Assembly: GCF_004664715.2 (NCBI RefSeq)
Contig: NC_051073.1
Span: 60,869,379 to 60,933,378 of the forward strand
Length of the DNA stretch: 64,000 nucleotides
Source of the DNA: Peromyscus leucopus
Lineage: Eukaryota > Chordata > Mammalia > Rodentia > Cricetidae
Direction: 5' to 3'
Part shown: positions 35,016-47,279 of the stretch, piece by piece
Position numbering within the stretch: position 1 is the first letter of the stretch
Layout of the letters: each line of letters begins with the position of its first letter
Notes under the pieces: generated by a model
What the model saw: the letters and a program-made list of their open reading frames with translations, nothing else
Database searches by the model: none
Told to the model about the DNA's origin: nothing
Translations under genes and position numbers: made by a program

Positions 35016-35815
35016 AAAAACAAAAAAGTAATGTATCATTTTAAAAAAATACAGATGAATAGTTATCTATAATAGTCAAACTTATAATCATGTTAATTAG
35101 GTTTTCTAGGTATACAAAGATATATTTCAGGTAGATAAGTAATCTTCAAATACTTCAAAGACTTACAGAATATGGCATTTAAAATGTTTTAATAACTTGA
35201 GACTTTTCATGACAGTGAGACATGTCTGCTCCTAGCAGCACAAATATATTCCAGAGAAGATGATGGGTATCAAAGAAACTCCATATAGAGTTTGTTTTCT
35301 TTGTGGCAAAAGATAGTCATATGGGCAAAGAAACTGGCCTTGCCTCAACTGCTGACAGTTACTGTCCAAACTGAACCAACAGGATGCAAGAAAGGTGCAT
35401 GCTGAACTTTTCCAAGACAAGGTAGGACAGTCCTTCAAAATGACCTACTTCACAGGAAAATCTGTCAGATATGCTAGGCCTGTAGGCCAAAGATGGATGC
35501 CCCAACATTGCAAAGAAACTTTGACCGACTGTCTAGGCAGTCTGATGTCCCTGTCATTAGAAAATATTTCATCCTTCTGGAGTCTTTGATAGAGTTGAAG
35601 ACTAGTCATAGTTATAATTTTTCTTAGTTATGATAAAAGGGTAAATTAGATATAAAACTTTGGACTCACCAAAATAGGATGGATAATTGAGTGTTTTCTC
35701 TAATTTTGTGAACCACAAATAGACTGGATATTGTATCTGTAATTCTTGCTTGGTAACTGTTTTGTTGTATGTAATTTTACTACGCTAAAGTTAAAACCTT
35801 CCTTTTTTATTAGAC

Positions 35816-35828
35816 AGAAAGGGGGAAA
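35816..35828 (+). other. Polypurine tract before the 3' LTR
   Basis: Reads AGAAAGGGGGAAA and directly precedes TTGCTGTGGG of the 3' LTR, the normal place for plus-strand priming. Confidence 0.75.
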
Positions 35829-35829
35829 T

Positions 35830-36184
35830 TGCTGTGGGATAATCCTTCTGTATGCTGTGAATATGTATTACTCTCATTGGTTAATAATAAAGCTGATTAG
35901 CCTATAGCAAGGCAGGATAAAGTTAGGTGGGACAATCAAATTGAGGATTGGGATGAAGAGTGCAGAGTTGGGAGAGATGTGAACAAGCTGCCCAAGAAGC
36001 AAGATGCCGGAGGACTGGTAAAGCCACAATCCATGTGGCAATACATAGATTAATAGAAATGGGTTAATTTAAAAGTAAAAGCTAGTAAATAGTAAGCCTG
36101 AGCTATTGGCCAAACATTTTGTAATTGATATAAGCTTCTGTGTTTATTTGGGTGGGGCAGTTGGGACAAAAACCCCCATTTACA
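35830..36184 (+). repeat. 3' LTR of the mys-like ERV
   Basis: Begins TGCTGTGGGATAATCC and ends CCCATTTACA. Same block order as the 5' LTR, e.g. 'ctatagcaaggcaggataaa' and 'ggcaatacatagattaatag'. Confidence 0.85.
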
Positions 36185-37011
36185 GTGAGCTTTTCTCCTG
36201 CTATCCCTAGAAAGGACCAGGAGAGCTCAGTCTGAGTGCAAGCCATATTTTTTTTTTTTTTGCCTGTTTTAGAAGTTTTAGAAAGATCTTGGATCATCTA
36301 CTTTCTACCTTAGAATCTAACTCTAGCAATTCAGATGGCCTCTAAAGACTTGAGACCTCACACAAGTTCATTTTGCACCATTTAAAAACTCTCTAGAAAA
36401 TCTTTAGGGTCTTTTAAGTATAGGCTTATATTATCTACAATTGGATAATCTGACTTCCTCTTTTCCTGCTTGCAATCTTTTTATTTGTTTCTCTTGCCTT
36501 ATTACTTTGGCTAAGGTTTCAACCACTACATTGATTAGAAGCGAAAAGACTCAAAGGTAGAAGGGGGACTATTTAGAAAAAGAAGGGGGCTGGTGGGAGA
36601 AAAGGAAGAGTAGTTAGTAAATATGGTTAAAGCACATGATGCTTTTGAATAAAATAGAATTATGAAACTCATCATTTTCTACAATGAATATATACCAATT
36701 AAAAAAATAGTTGGAATTCTTTAAAACAAAACAGAAAGTATAAACCATAAAACAAAAGTGAAAAACAAAACCCCGAACTTTCCATTGGAACTGGCCACAT
36801 TACTCTTAGTCATCTTCTTCCTCTGGACCATATAACCCTCAACCTAGAAAAATGCTACCCAGATAACTGAAGAGAGAAGCCAAGAGACTCCATTTCCTTG
36901 AACCCCTTGCTGATGGTTCCATGATGATTTTTCTGGGCATCTAAGAGCAATACCCCAGTGCCACACGATCACCCTCTTACACGCCCCAGGAAGAGGGCTG
37001 TATGGACAGAC

Positions 37012-37149
37012 CTGACACCTGGACGGTCATAGTGACCTGGCTTCCATCCATGACTTTGAGATCAGAGAGGCCTTGCAGGAAGATGGGTGCCATGGGCTTG
37101 CTGGGCGCTCGTGGCAGAAGGCATTCCCTCTCGCCTTCACTTTTCTTTT
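37012..37149 (-). CDS. Mylk: Mylk exon: linker and first part of Ig5 (138 nt)
   Basis: Encodes (E)KKSEGERECLLPRAPSKPMA, then PIFLQGLSDLKVMDGSQVT and MTVQVS. PIFLQGLSDLKVMDGSQVTM is identical to human by memory, while the first 15 residues vary. The B-strand position that normally carries Cys is Val/Thr in MTVQVSG, so Ig5 lacks the usual disulfide. The acceptor is 'ttccaccacacag' above 37149. The donor is G|GTCTGT at 37011, a weak match with C at +3 and T at +4. Both phases are 1 (46 codons). Confidence 0.96.
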
Positions 37150-37654
37150 CTGTGTGGTGGAAACAAAATAGGAGAGAAAGATTTCTTTCACACACTCAGC
37201 AAACGCACTAGATGACACCGCTGTGCTGAAGCTCGGGTCTCGTGCACGCTGGGAGGCTCTGGAGATCACTGGGACGAGGTATGTCCCATGTCACTGCTTG
37301 ACGGGACAGTGCTCTCGCCTGACAGCAGAGACTAAACAATGGGGTTCCAGGGAATCCTGTGCAAACAAGCTCAGCTTCCTCGGGGGAACCTCCAGGAGGA
37401 AGCTCACCCTTGGCATCTTCATGAAGATTTCCCCCTTAAATTCTCTTCACTCTCTTGAATGAAGTGATTCACTCACATGGCACAGAATTCAAAAGATGCC
37501 GAAGGGTCTATGTAAAGTCTCCCTTCCAAGCTCCCTGGCACGGTCTCCCCAGAAGTAAACAATGCTTGGTTTCTTCTTACTCTTGCAAGACATGATATAT
37601 GTGTACAACACACACGGTAAACAGAACAATTCTACTCTTTCTTCTGCTCCCCAT

Positions 37655-37960
37655 CCCCTCCTTTTTATTATTTTTTATTTAATTTTTTTTCATTATACCA
37701 ACCACTGTTCCCCCTCCCTCCCCTTCTCCAGTCCCCCCCACACCTTCCCCCATCCCATCCTCCCCCATTCACTCCTCATAGGGGGCAAGACCTCCCCTGG
37801 GTAGTCAACACAGGCTGGCATACCAAGTTGGGGCAGGACTAAGCCCCTTCCCCCTGCACCAAGGCTGAGGAAGGCGTCCCACCATAGGGAATGGGCTCTA
37901 ACTCAAATCCGGAATCCCATACATAAATACATACTATCCTACCAACCTCTACTTCCAAAC
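37655..37960. mobile_element. Probable L1-derived fragment
   Basis: TATTATTTTT run, C/T-rich block, then 'tggcataccaagttggggca' and 'ccaccatagggaatgggctc', phrases I associate with rodent L1 UTR sequence. Strand and subfamily are uncertain. Confidence 0.5.
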
Positions 37961-37981
37961 CCGTTCCCTTTTTGAAAAGTA

Positions 37982-38095
37982 AGCTAAAAGCTGGGTATGG
38001 CAACACACACCTCTAATCCCTACACTCAGGAGCCTGAGGCAGGAGAGTAGTGGGTTTAAGGCCAGCTTGGGTAAGACCATGTCTCAACTAAACAA
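37982..38095 (+). mobile_element. B1-like SINE, diverged
   Basis: 'gctgggtatggcaacacaca', 'cctctaatccctacactcag', 'ggccagcttgggtaagacca' show a B1 body with many changes. Confidence 0.75.
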
Positions 38096-38161
38096 AGGAA
38101 AACTACAGGGTGGGATGTGACTCGGTGATTGAGAGTAACCTCGCCTGGGTAAGGCTCTGGA

Positions 38162-38267
<106 letters not shown>

Positions 38268-38854
38268 ACACTAGAGCGCCAGAAAGCATATCAGTGGGTG
38301 CCTGAAGCAGGGGGTGGGAGATGGATTAGGAAAGAACACTAAGGAATGCTTAAGGGAAACAGAAATGGTCACTTTTTAGTTCGGGGTAAATGTCTCCTCA
38401 TGGATATAAACTCATTAAGTTCAACTCCTAAAATACATGCAGCTTACTGTACTTTCATAATACTTCAGTGAAATCTGGGGGAGGGACGAAGGGAATGTGC
38501 TGGCTAAGGGCAAAGACCAGCACAGCTCTCTGGGCCAGGCCTAGTCCACCCCCTACTCGGCTCTCTGAGGAGACAGATTGACAGAAGGCCTTTTCCTTAA
38601 GCTTGCCATCCTCCCCCAAGCTGGCTTCAGCCCAGCCGGTCCCCAGTGTCTATCCTCTCCTACAGCTCCCCATCCCCCACCCTCCACCCTGGAGAGCGTA
38701 AGACTAGCAGGACAGGTCCTATGGTGTCAACTTAACACAACTCAGGCGAACAGCATCAAATTACTACTTTTTGTTTGTTTGTAGTATTGGGTATCACACT
38801 CAGGGCCTGAGATAGGCAAGGGTTCTACATGGTTCTTGAGGGTCAAGATGAACT

Positions 38855-39265
38855 TGCACTTTCAATATGGAGGCGTTGGAAAGGGGCCCTCTGAGAGGTG
38901 ATTAGGTTGTGGAGACACCACCTTATGAAAGGATTAGAGACTTTCTCAAGAGATCGATGAAGTTCTTTGGATACTGGGTTAGTTCTCTAAGGAGGGAGCT
39001 GGGTCTCATGGGACTGGATTGGTCAACGTGAGAGCAGGGTGTTCCTACAGTGAGAGCTGTATTGTTCTGTCTCAGCACACATTATTACACGCACCCACTT
39101 CTACCGCGTCCTAGCTATGACACGACAGAGCAAGAAGCTTTCCTCAAGACCTGTGAAAATAGCTGTGTGTTGCTCTCTGACCTCCAGAAGGAGGAGCTAA
39201 GAGAAACCTCTTTACTTTACAAAGTATCCATCTTTGGGTAATTTGTTTCAACAGGAACCACACTA
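38855..39265 (+). mobile_element. MaLR/ERVL-type LTR fragment
   Basis: 'gaggtgattaggttgtggag', 'cttatgaaaggattagagac' and 'aatttgtttcaacaggaacc' follow the MST/MLT pattern. Diverged, no interior. Confidence 0.6.
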
Positions 39266-40339
39266 AACACGCGGGAATATCTCTAACTTAAAAGTTGCAA
39301 GGGAGGACTCTGGTATTTTGGGTCTCCAACATCATAGGGAAACAAATTCCAAACCTTCTTTCAAACTCTGGAACTCTGGGGATAGTTTCCAGGGTGTTCT
39401 CTCTACCAGGTGAAGGCCTGGGATAGTGGAAAGATGAGGCTCAGAGGGTTGAATAAAGGTCAGAATAAAGCTTCCTCAGAGCTGGTGTAAGCGGGGATAA
39501 GACGCAGGCACACAAGAGCAGCTAAGACAGATAAACTCCATCCCACCTCTGGCCACCAGGTAGGGTTCTTGATCCCCGGCCCCCATCTCAAGAATTCCCT
39601 TTTGATGGAGTGCAGCTGCTGGAGGGGTCCCGGCAGGAGGCTGTGGGGGTGGACTTACGGAACCTGTATTGGAAACGCACAAATCTACCTCATGTCCCTG
39701 CCTGGGCTGCCGCCGCCGTCAGGAAAGCTGGCTGCCTCCGGAGGGTTGAGGAATTTCCTGTCTTGCACAGATTGAGAGGGCTTGAGGACAAAATGTTTTC
39801 CCCTCTCCAGAGGACTCCCTGTTCCTGCCTCTCTGCCTATCAGCCCAAACCATGGAGCTCCGCACAGATGGACTGGAATTCCTTCTGGGTGCTGCAGGAA
39901 CATCCAAATTCCAGCTTGCTCGTCTTCCAGCTGGTGGCTGTCTGCTCTTCCAGGCCATTCTCTCTCCGATCTCCCTACTGCCTGTTCCTTCACCTGGGGC
40001 CCCAATAAAGCCACAGTACCCTGTGGATCTTGGTTGCTGGGGTCTAAGGATCTGTCTGTAACCCCCACCCTGCCCCAGTTGCTGAGAAGGGCCATGAGGG
40101 ATGGTGGACTGGGAGCTTGCAGGATCTGAGGCCTGAGTGTCTGTCCCCCATAGCTGGACAAGAGACCATGTTCGAAACCAACTTGGGAAGGAAAAGGTGT
40201 ATTTCAGCTTATAACTCAGGTCATACTCCAGCACCAGGGAATGTCAGGACTGAAACACAAAGCAGGAACTGAAACAGAGGCCATGGAGGAACACTGCTTA
40301 CTGGTTTGTTCCTTATGGCTAGCTTAGTCTGCTTTCTGT

Positions 40340-40510
40340 TTTTTTTTGTTTTTTTGTTTTTTTTGTTTTTCGAGACAGGGTTTCTCTGTGTAGCTTTGCG
40401 CCTTTCCTGGAGCTCACTTGGTAGCCCAGGCTGGCCTCGAACTCACAGAGATCTGCCTGGCTCTGCCTCCCGAGTGCTGGGATTAAAGGCGTGCGCCACC
40501 ACCGCCCGGC
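40340..40510 (-). mobile_element. B1 SINE, young cricetid-like subtype
   Basis: Full B1 in reverse: 'cgagacagggtttctctgtg', then 'tagctttgcgcctttcctgg', 'gctggcctcgaactcacaga' and 'aaaggcgtgcgccaccaccg'. The 'gcgcctttcctgg' block in place of the mouse/rat wording suggests a cricetid subtype. Little diverged. Confidence 0.93.
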
Positions 40511-41104
40511 GCTTGTGGCAACTTGATAAAAAACAAAACAACAACTAGCCAGCACAGGACAGAAACCTAGACTTGGAGCCAGATCTTGACCATAAGTGGG
40601 TCTCTGCCTCTACCTGAAGCCCCACATCTTCATCTGTCTCTAGGGGCTGTGTCATCTCAGGGCTTCAGGGGGTTTTGAAGACAGAATGTGAAAATAATAT
40701 GTGCGTCCACAGATGCTCAACTTACAAGGATTTCCTATAAACTTACTATAAGCTTAAAAAAAGTAGCATATGGCAAATATGCATTTGGTGAACCCACCCT
40801 ACGGAGCATCCCAGCTCAGCAACACAGCTCACTGTAGAGGACTGGATGTTTGATCCTGAGGCCACAAAGCCGACTGGGTCTTTCTGCTCCTTGCCATAGC
40901 TCATATTGCGATCTCAGGAAACACTCAAATTCAAAGTTTAAAATTTGAAGTGAATTTCTATCAAAGGTGTGTGGCTTTTACACCATCATAAAGTTGAAAA
41001 TCCCAAGTTGAACCATCCTACATCAGGATTGCCCACATTCATTATCAATGGCATCCTAAGAAGCAGGGGATCTTGAGCCCTCCCTGATGATTACTGACTC
41101 ACTC

Positions 41105-41166
41105 GCTTTATTTATTTATTTATTTACTTACTTATTTATCTATCTATCTATTTATTTATTTATTTA
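41105..41166. repeat. (TTTA)n / (TATC)n microsatellite
   Basis: TTTA units with an inner TATC block and TTAC interruptions. Confidence 0.95.
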
Positions 41167-41656
41167 CGGCCCAAGTTCTGTGATGTCATGCTTGGAGACA
41201 CCATAAGACGGATCTCAAAGTAAATTAATGGAGTTCTGCTGCATCTCCCCAGGTGAGGAATGAGAGGAACCACAGCTCACGCTTTAGATCCAGGGCAGCC
41301 ACAGCCCCTGGCCCTGTTCTTTCTTCCTGTTAGTCCTACAGTGATAAGGGAAGGAAGAACAGAATGATGGGAACTAATCTGTTCTCAACCCCTCGGGCTG
41401 GTTTCCTGTTTGTTTCGACTCTTCCCAGCAGGTGCAGGGGGAATCACACGGGTTATGGTGATCATGAATTCAGGCCAGTGAACAGTAGTCAATAAGCCCA
41501 CGTTCTTCATGGGGTGAGAAAATGGACCAACCTTCCTATAAACACATGCCGAAGAAGACAGAGAGGGCCTTGGGTTCCCAGTCAGTGGCTTCTTTCGGAC
41601 ACCCAGAGAAAAGGAGCCTGAACTAGCTCTTTGAACCCAAGTCCCAAACCACTACC

Positions 41657-42193
41657 TGCTGTGGGATATTACTTTAAAATATGTTACATTTATTTATGCT
41701 GTGAAATATTTGTTTAACGATGCAAAGATGTGTTGCATTCTTTTATGTTGCATTTGTTTAACTCTGTGAAGCTGTGTTACTGTGCCTGTCTAAAACACCT
41801 GATTGGTCTAATAAAGAGCTGAACAGCCAATAGCTAGGCAGGAGAGAGAGCTTAGGCGGGACTGGCAGGCAGAGAGAATAAACAAAAGAGGAAGAAGAGA
41901 AAAGGGGGAGGAATGAGAAAAGGAGAAGGAGAGGAAGACATCAGGGCCCAGCCACCCAGTCACCCAGCCAGTCACGGAGTAAGATGGAAAGAAAGACATA
42001 TAGAATAAACAAAGGTAAAAAGCCCTGAGGCAAAATGTAGTTAAAGAGAAACGGAATAATTCAAGTTAGAAAAGCTGGCTAGAAACAAGTAAGCTAAGGC
42101 CAGGCATTCATAACTAAGAAGAAGACTCCATATATTTATTTGGGAACTGAGTGGCAGGTCCCCAAAGAGTGAAAAAAAAAATAACCAACTATA
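41657..42193 (+). mobile_element. Solo LTR with 6-bp target duplication, same family as 10.66 kb
   Basis: Starts TGCTGTGGGATATTACTTTA. ACTACC stands directly before it (41651-41656) and again at 42194-42199. A 6-bp duplication fits class II ERVs. The body matches the copy at 10661-11190. No interior is present. Confidence 0.75.
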
Positions 42194-42602
42194 ACTACCC
42201 ATCATACTTAAAGTCATCCCAAGATGTGTTAAGGCAAAAAGCCAACCAGGGTCATGGAGCCAGAGCAGGTTGACCATGACCGAGGGCCCAGGCCTCCTGA
42301 GGACAAGGCAGGACACACCATCGGCGCCTCTCCAAAGGGAACCAACATTCCCCAGCACTGGCCACAGTGAGCTGGGACAGTGCCACCGAGGACAGGCACA
42401 TTGCAGCTCATTCACACAGTAGATTCTTGACAACGGAGAGAAAGCAGAGCAGAAACAAGTCAGGCGAAAGGGGGCACTGTGCATATGTGTGGTTAGCTAT
42501 TATCAACAACGGAAATACGATACTGATGAGTTTAGTCTACTGTATACGTGATTCCGCGGCAGGACTTTCAGACAATTCAAGGAAACTATACGAAAAAACG
42601 GC

Positions 42603-42795
42603 CGTGGGGCTGGGGATACAGCCCGGTTGGTAGAGTGCATGACTTAAGCTGACTTCAATCCCCAGAACCACCTAAAGCTGGGCATAGCAGTGCATGCCCA
42701 TGCCTCCTAGCAGCCTAGAGAGTGAGGCAGAAGAGATTCAAATTCATCCTCCTCGGCTACATAGCGAGTTCAAGGGCCTGTCTTAAAAGACCCCA
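42603..42795 (+). mobile_element. B4 (ID-B1 composite) SINE
   Basis: An ID-like head 'gggctggggatacagcccgg' and 'ttcaatccccagaaccacc' is followed by a B1-like part 'gctgggcatagcagtgcatg' and 'gctacatagcgagttcaagg'. Confidence 0.8.
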
Positions 42796-45700
42796 CAACA
42801 ATATCTAACACTAGTCAGTATAAAAACAAATGCTCTGCTTTTTTGAATCCTACTGGCTGTTTTGATTGAACAGGGTCCACCAGATGACAACAAACAAGTA
42901 TCCAAACCAGGACTCAACAGCAGCCATGGAGATAAAGCTGAAAGAGTCCCTGACAAGGTTCTTGGTGGGCACACTCCCACTCAACACAGGAAGGTGGCTT
43001 CCTGACTCTCCAGGGCTGCAGTGGCCTATAGGCCTGAGAATGCAATTGACTGGGTCAGGCTTCTTGCTTTCTCTGTGGATCTAAGAACAGAGGCAGGCCG
43101 CCCAAATAATACCACACAAATACCCCCCAGGGCTGCCTGTTAGCTCAGAGATCCACTATGCTGGGAATGTCTTGCTTTGAGGTCACAACAGGAAGCCAGC
43201 CTCAGGGGTGAGAGAACCCCAGCCTTCCTCATCTGGGAGGCAGGCACTGGCCTCCCACAGTACACAGACTCGGAGGGAGGAATCACTGGGACCAGGGAGA
43301 GATGCCTGTATCCAGCTCCAGTGGGGCTAGACTAAATATACCTCTAGCTTTTCCCACAGTGATGCTTCCTGCTCCCACCGAGAGCAAGCTCGGAGAGGTT
43401 GTCCTTCTAGAGGCCAGGAGAGCCAGAGCCACAGCTCACTAGTCTCAGACTAACCATCCAAGGTGAATTTATCTGTTCCTCTGGTTCTTGGTCCCTGCGT
43501 CCAACACTGAACAGACAGCCACTGCTCCACTGAGAGAAGGGAAGGGCCCAGCCTGCCCTTCAGTGGAAAGGAAAACATGACCACGGATGAGCTGCTGATA
43601 AAGCAGCTCACAGACATGGGAAAATGATGCTGGACAGATGAAAGCTGTCAACAGGACTTCAGAGAAGGAAGTCGGAGGAAGGAAGGAAGGAATAGAGAGA
43701 AAGAACGGGAAGGAAAGGTGGAAGACAGAGATGAGTAAACATTTGGAGGTAGGGAAACAGGTGCCGCCCACGCACACAGCAGCTGACTTAATCCCTCGAA
43801 GCATTAGGCTTCTTCGTCTGTAAAGTCGCACAAAAAAAATGCGGTGAGATGCACTGCAGCTAGCCACCCTGTCTGCACAATTCCAACTGTCCTGTCAAAG
43901 CTCCCCCTTGAAGATACCGACCGGCAGGGACTTCAGAACAGACGCCACGTTTTGGGGAACTTCTGGAGAAAGTCCAGTGCCCACAGGATACGGCAGCTCG
44001 CTGCGTCGCTCACCCACCCGGTCCGGTACAATAAGCAGTACCAGCTGTTCCTCGAACCTGAGCCAGTAAAGCCTTCGACTCTTCCCGGGCCTGGCATAAA
44101 GAACCTTCCATAGCCTTCGCCCAGGTGGCTGGTCCTGGCAGCAGCATCATCTGGTACACTGTAACTATTTCCCTTTTTCTTCCCTCTACGGTCCTTCTCC
44201 AACTCTCTACGAGTTTAGTAGGAAAAACAACTCATTCTGAATCTCTCCTTAAAACCATCATGACCCCCCCCCCCCGCCACCCGTGGACAACCTATGCTGG
44301 TCAGCCTGCTGCCCGCCGAAGCCCTGAGTTTATGGATCCAAATGTGCGTTCAACGGACATGTTGGCCTTTATCTTGGATCTACTAAAGACTCTCTTTAGT
44401 TCTTTGAACAGGAGCCATTTCCCTTAGCTACCACGATGCAAAAATGCCATTTTAACAGCAAACTGGATTCCCTCTCAACCCTGTTACTCTATGGAAATCC
44501 AATAAATCACCAACTGAGGGGCATCTACAGCCAATCTCCTCCTCCCTTTATTTGGTGCTCCAAAATGCAGTGCGGTCCCCGCATCAGGGACTAGTGCCTC
44601 CTCTCCCACATTCCAGGGCTTGGTTTCTTGGCCTTGCAGGAAGGCAGCCCAGCCCCTTCCCATTTCCAGAGCTTTTGGCAAGCTATAAATCCCCGGGGAG
44701 GTATCTGAATTCCCTTGAACAAAAGTCTGTCTCTAACCCAATAGGACCGTCTTGGAAGGTCAGCACCGGGCTGTTTTTATGGCAGTTTTGGCCTGCCTTG
44801 CTTCTGCTGACTTCTCCAGAACCGAAGAAGCAAATGGGAAGAGAAGTGTGCAAGGAAAAGAATGAATGGATTACAACCTATGACATCTCGGAGAAGAGCT
44901 CTGACCAGTAATGATGGGCTCCGAGATGAGAGGCAGGGACCCCCACAACCTCAGCCTTCTTAAGGTCTTAGCAGTTATAATCGCACTCCAAACAGGCAGG
45001 CGCAGCATCCAAACCCCCAGAGTTCTGTGCCAGCGAGGCCTGGAAACCACACTGCTGTTTGTGCTGTCATAACTGGGGCACATCTTGCCACCGGGAGCAC
45101 AAGGCTTTCATTCTGGACGGTATTTTTGGCCAAGGTCTGCAAGCCAGGAAATGGGGGCTGTCAAAGTGGACAGTTAGGAGCCTCTGTAATTGTCCAATTA
45201 GCAAAGCGAGGCTCCAGCTCTAAGCTTTGTACCAGATGGACACATCCGGGCCCGCCAGCCCCCCTGCAGTGTGAAGGCCTCCGTCAGCAGAAAAGGAAAA
45301 TGCTGGCCATGCACTGATTGGACACTAAACTCACTACTTATCTTATGTTTCAAAGGCTGTGAGCAGATGCTTGGGCACACTAAGGTTCTCAGGATACTTT
45401 AAAAACAAAAAACAAAACCAACAAAACAAAACAAAACAAAAAACAGGTTAAAGACAGTAATGTCTCTTCTCCTACAAGGAGTCTCTCTTTAGCCAAAACG
45501 TAAGGGTTAAAATGGTTGCCGGTGTGCTCAGAGGACAGAGGGCAGGGTCCATGACTTATGCCAGCGGACAGATGACACAGGGTACAAAGTTCACGTACAC
45601 ACTTGGGATGAGCAGAGGAGGCTGGGAGCTGCCACACACCTAGGTGTTCAGAGTCAAGAACATGGCTGCTTTGAGGGGCCTGTTGTCTCCCCCCTAGGGA

Positions 45701-45920
45701 CTCTTCATCAAACAAACCCTCTAACAAATGTCCTCAGAGAGCATTTTTTTCATCAGATTTTTTTTTCTTTTCACCTTACCCACATTTTACGTCCTCTCAC
45801 AGGCCCAGCATGCCTTTAGTTGAGCAAACAAATCAGTGGAGAAACTATGTCAAAATAGGTACAATTAGCAGATTATTAATGTATCTTGTTGCTTAAGAAT
45901 TTAGCCTTGACATAGATACT

Positions 45921-45930
45921 GTGTGTGTGT

Positions 45931-45976
<46 letters not shown>
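45921..45976. repeat. (TG)n microsatellite
   Basis: About 28 GT units with one TA interruption. Confidence 0.97.
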
Positions 45977-45978
<2 letters not shown>

Positions 45979-46105
45979 AATTGAAAATATCCTAGCCCAG
46001 GGAAGGCCCCCTGCCCATGACTCAGTCCTGACACAGGAAGTTAGTGACTGTTTCTAGATCTTCCAGGACACTGTAGGAAGTCGGACTCATCATCCATTAG
46101 ATTCC

Positions 46106-46106
<1 letters not shown>

Positions 46107-46153
<47 letters not shown>

Positions 46154-46158
46154 TTTGG
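46107..46158. repeat. (ATTT)n microsatellite
   Basis: About 13 TTTA units without interruption. Confidence 0.97.
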
Positions 46159-47050
46159 TGTGGAAGGAAGATTATGTCGCCTGGTTAATAATGGGGATGG
46201 TCTTTCTCCTAGCCTGGAGAGAAAGGAAACAGGCATATTTGTTGAGGGGCTCGTGAGAGCTAATTTGCAGGTCTGTGGGAGCCCACAAAGGTTCTAGTGA
46301 GATCCGAGCTTGCTTTACACAGCAGGGCTGCATTAGGGGATGGCTGGACCACATGCAAGGTCACCAGGTGTCTGGGATGGTCTGCACTTGGCTGTGCTGG
46401 GGGGGGGGTCTTTTGCTCCACCCTTGGCATTCCTTTATAAGGCCTTTGGAAGGGGCTGGTGGATTAGGACCCAGGCCCTCCCGAGCTACCCTGTGTTTCT
46501 AACTGTCTCTCTCCTCTATACTTCTATCTACGAACTTCTCACTTCTCCCTCCTCAAGAGCACCCTGGGGGAAAAAGAGGGAGCTGGTCTCCCTCACAGGT
46601 CTCCTGAAAGTTTCAGGGCACCCAGACCCTAGACAAGTGGGGAAGTCGAGGGAACGCCTCTCTGCATGTGAGGAGGACTCACCCACCCCAATGCCCTTTC
46701 AGTCGCTGCTCACCGGTCACAGGAGCTCACAGGACAGGTCCTGAGTTACATACAGTATCAGGAAGACAAGGAGTCTCCCTGCAGGAAGATTGCAGATACT
46801 TAAAAAGACACTTAGAGCAAATGTCTCTTAACCTTGAGGCCCTGCATGATACATCCCTGCCCCACCCCACCCCAGTATGTTGCTACCCTGCTACCCGTTC
46901 CCTTGGCTCAGCCACAATGGCCACGTTGACCAGGCCGGTCTTGCTCCTACCTCAGGGCCTTTGCACTTGCTGTGCGGCCTGCTGCCCACCTAGAACAGCA
47001 TCCCGTCTGCCTTTGTCTAATTCTGTTCCCTGTTCAGTTTTGTAAATAAA

Positions 47051-47052
<2 letters not shown>

Positions 47053-47092
<40 letters not shown>

Positions 47093-47095
47093 TGT

Positions 47096-47132
<37 letters not shown>
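47053..47132. repeat. (TG)n microsatellite
   Basis: About 40 TG units with TA and GA interruptions, touching an ID-like fragment on the right. Confidence 0.97.
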
Positions 47133-47133
<1 letters not shown>

Positions 47134-47207
47134 TGCTGGGGATCCAGCGCAGGGAGGTAGGGATGGCGGACATGCTCTCTACCACTGAGCAACATCCTCA
47201 GCCCTCC
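47133..47207 (-). mobile_element. ID/B4-type SINE fragment, minus orientation
   Basis: 'atgctggggatccagcgcag', 'gacatgctctctaccactga' and 'gcaacatcctcagccc' are the reverse of an ID-type tRNA-Ala-like head. Confidence 0.75.
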
Positions 47208-47279
47208 ATTCATTTTCTCAAAAGCATGTGTCGGCCTGTGAAGTTAAGCCATGACTTGACTGTTGCCACCCTCTCCCTC

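Larger units (their letters stand above)
33085..36184 (+). mobile_element. Non-autonomous mys-like ERV (class II type), two LTRs
   Basis: Two direct LTRs of about 355 bp flank 2.4 kb. Just after the 5' LTR is a stretch like a tRNA-Lys primer site, and just before the 3' LTR a polypurine tract. The size, LTR length and lysine primer site fit the mys retrotransposons of cricetid rodents (family knowledge; not aligned). No gag, pol or env frame survives. The longest open frames in the interior are under 100 residues and unlike viral proteins. A B1 is nested inside. GTGAGC occurs on both flanks but is separated from the 5' LTR by two bases, so the target duplication is uncertain. Confidence 0.75.
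32173..37011 (-). other. Mylk intron (4.8 kb) inside Ig5, holding an ERV
   Basis: More than half is a mys-like retrovirus-like element (33085-36184). The flanks (32.2-33.08 kb and 36.2-37.0 kb) look unique or AT-rich, and I see no exon in them. Confidence 0.88.
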
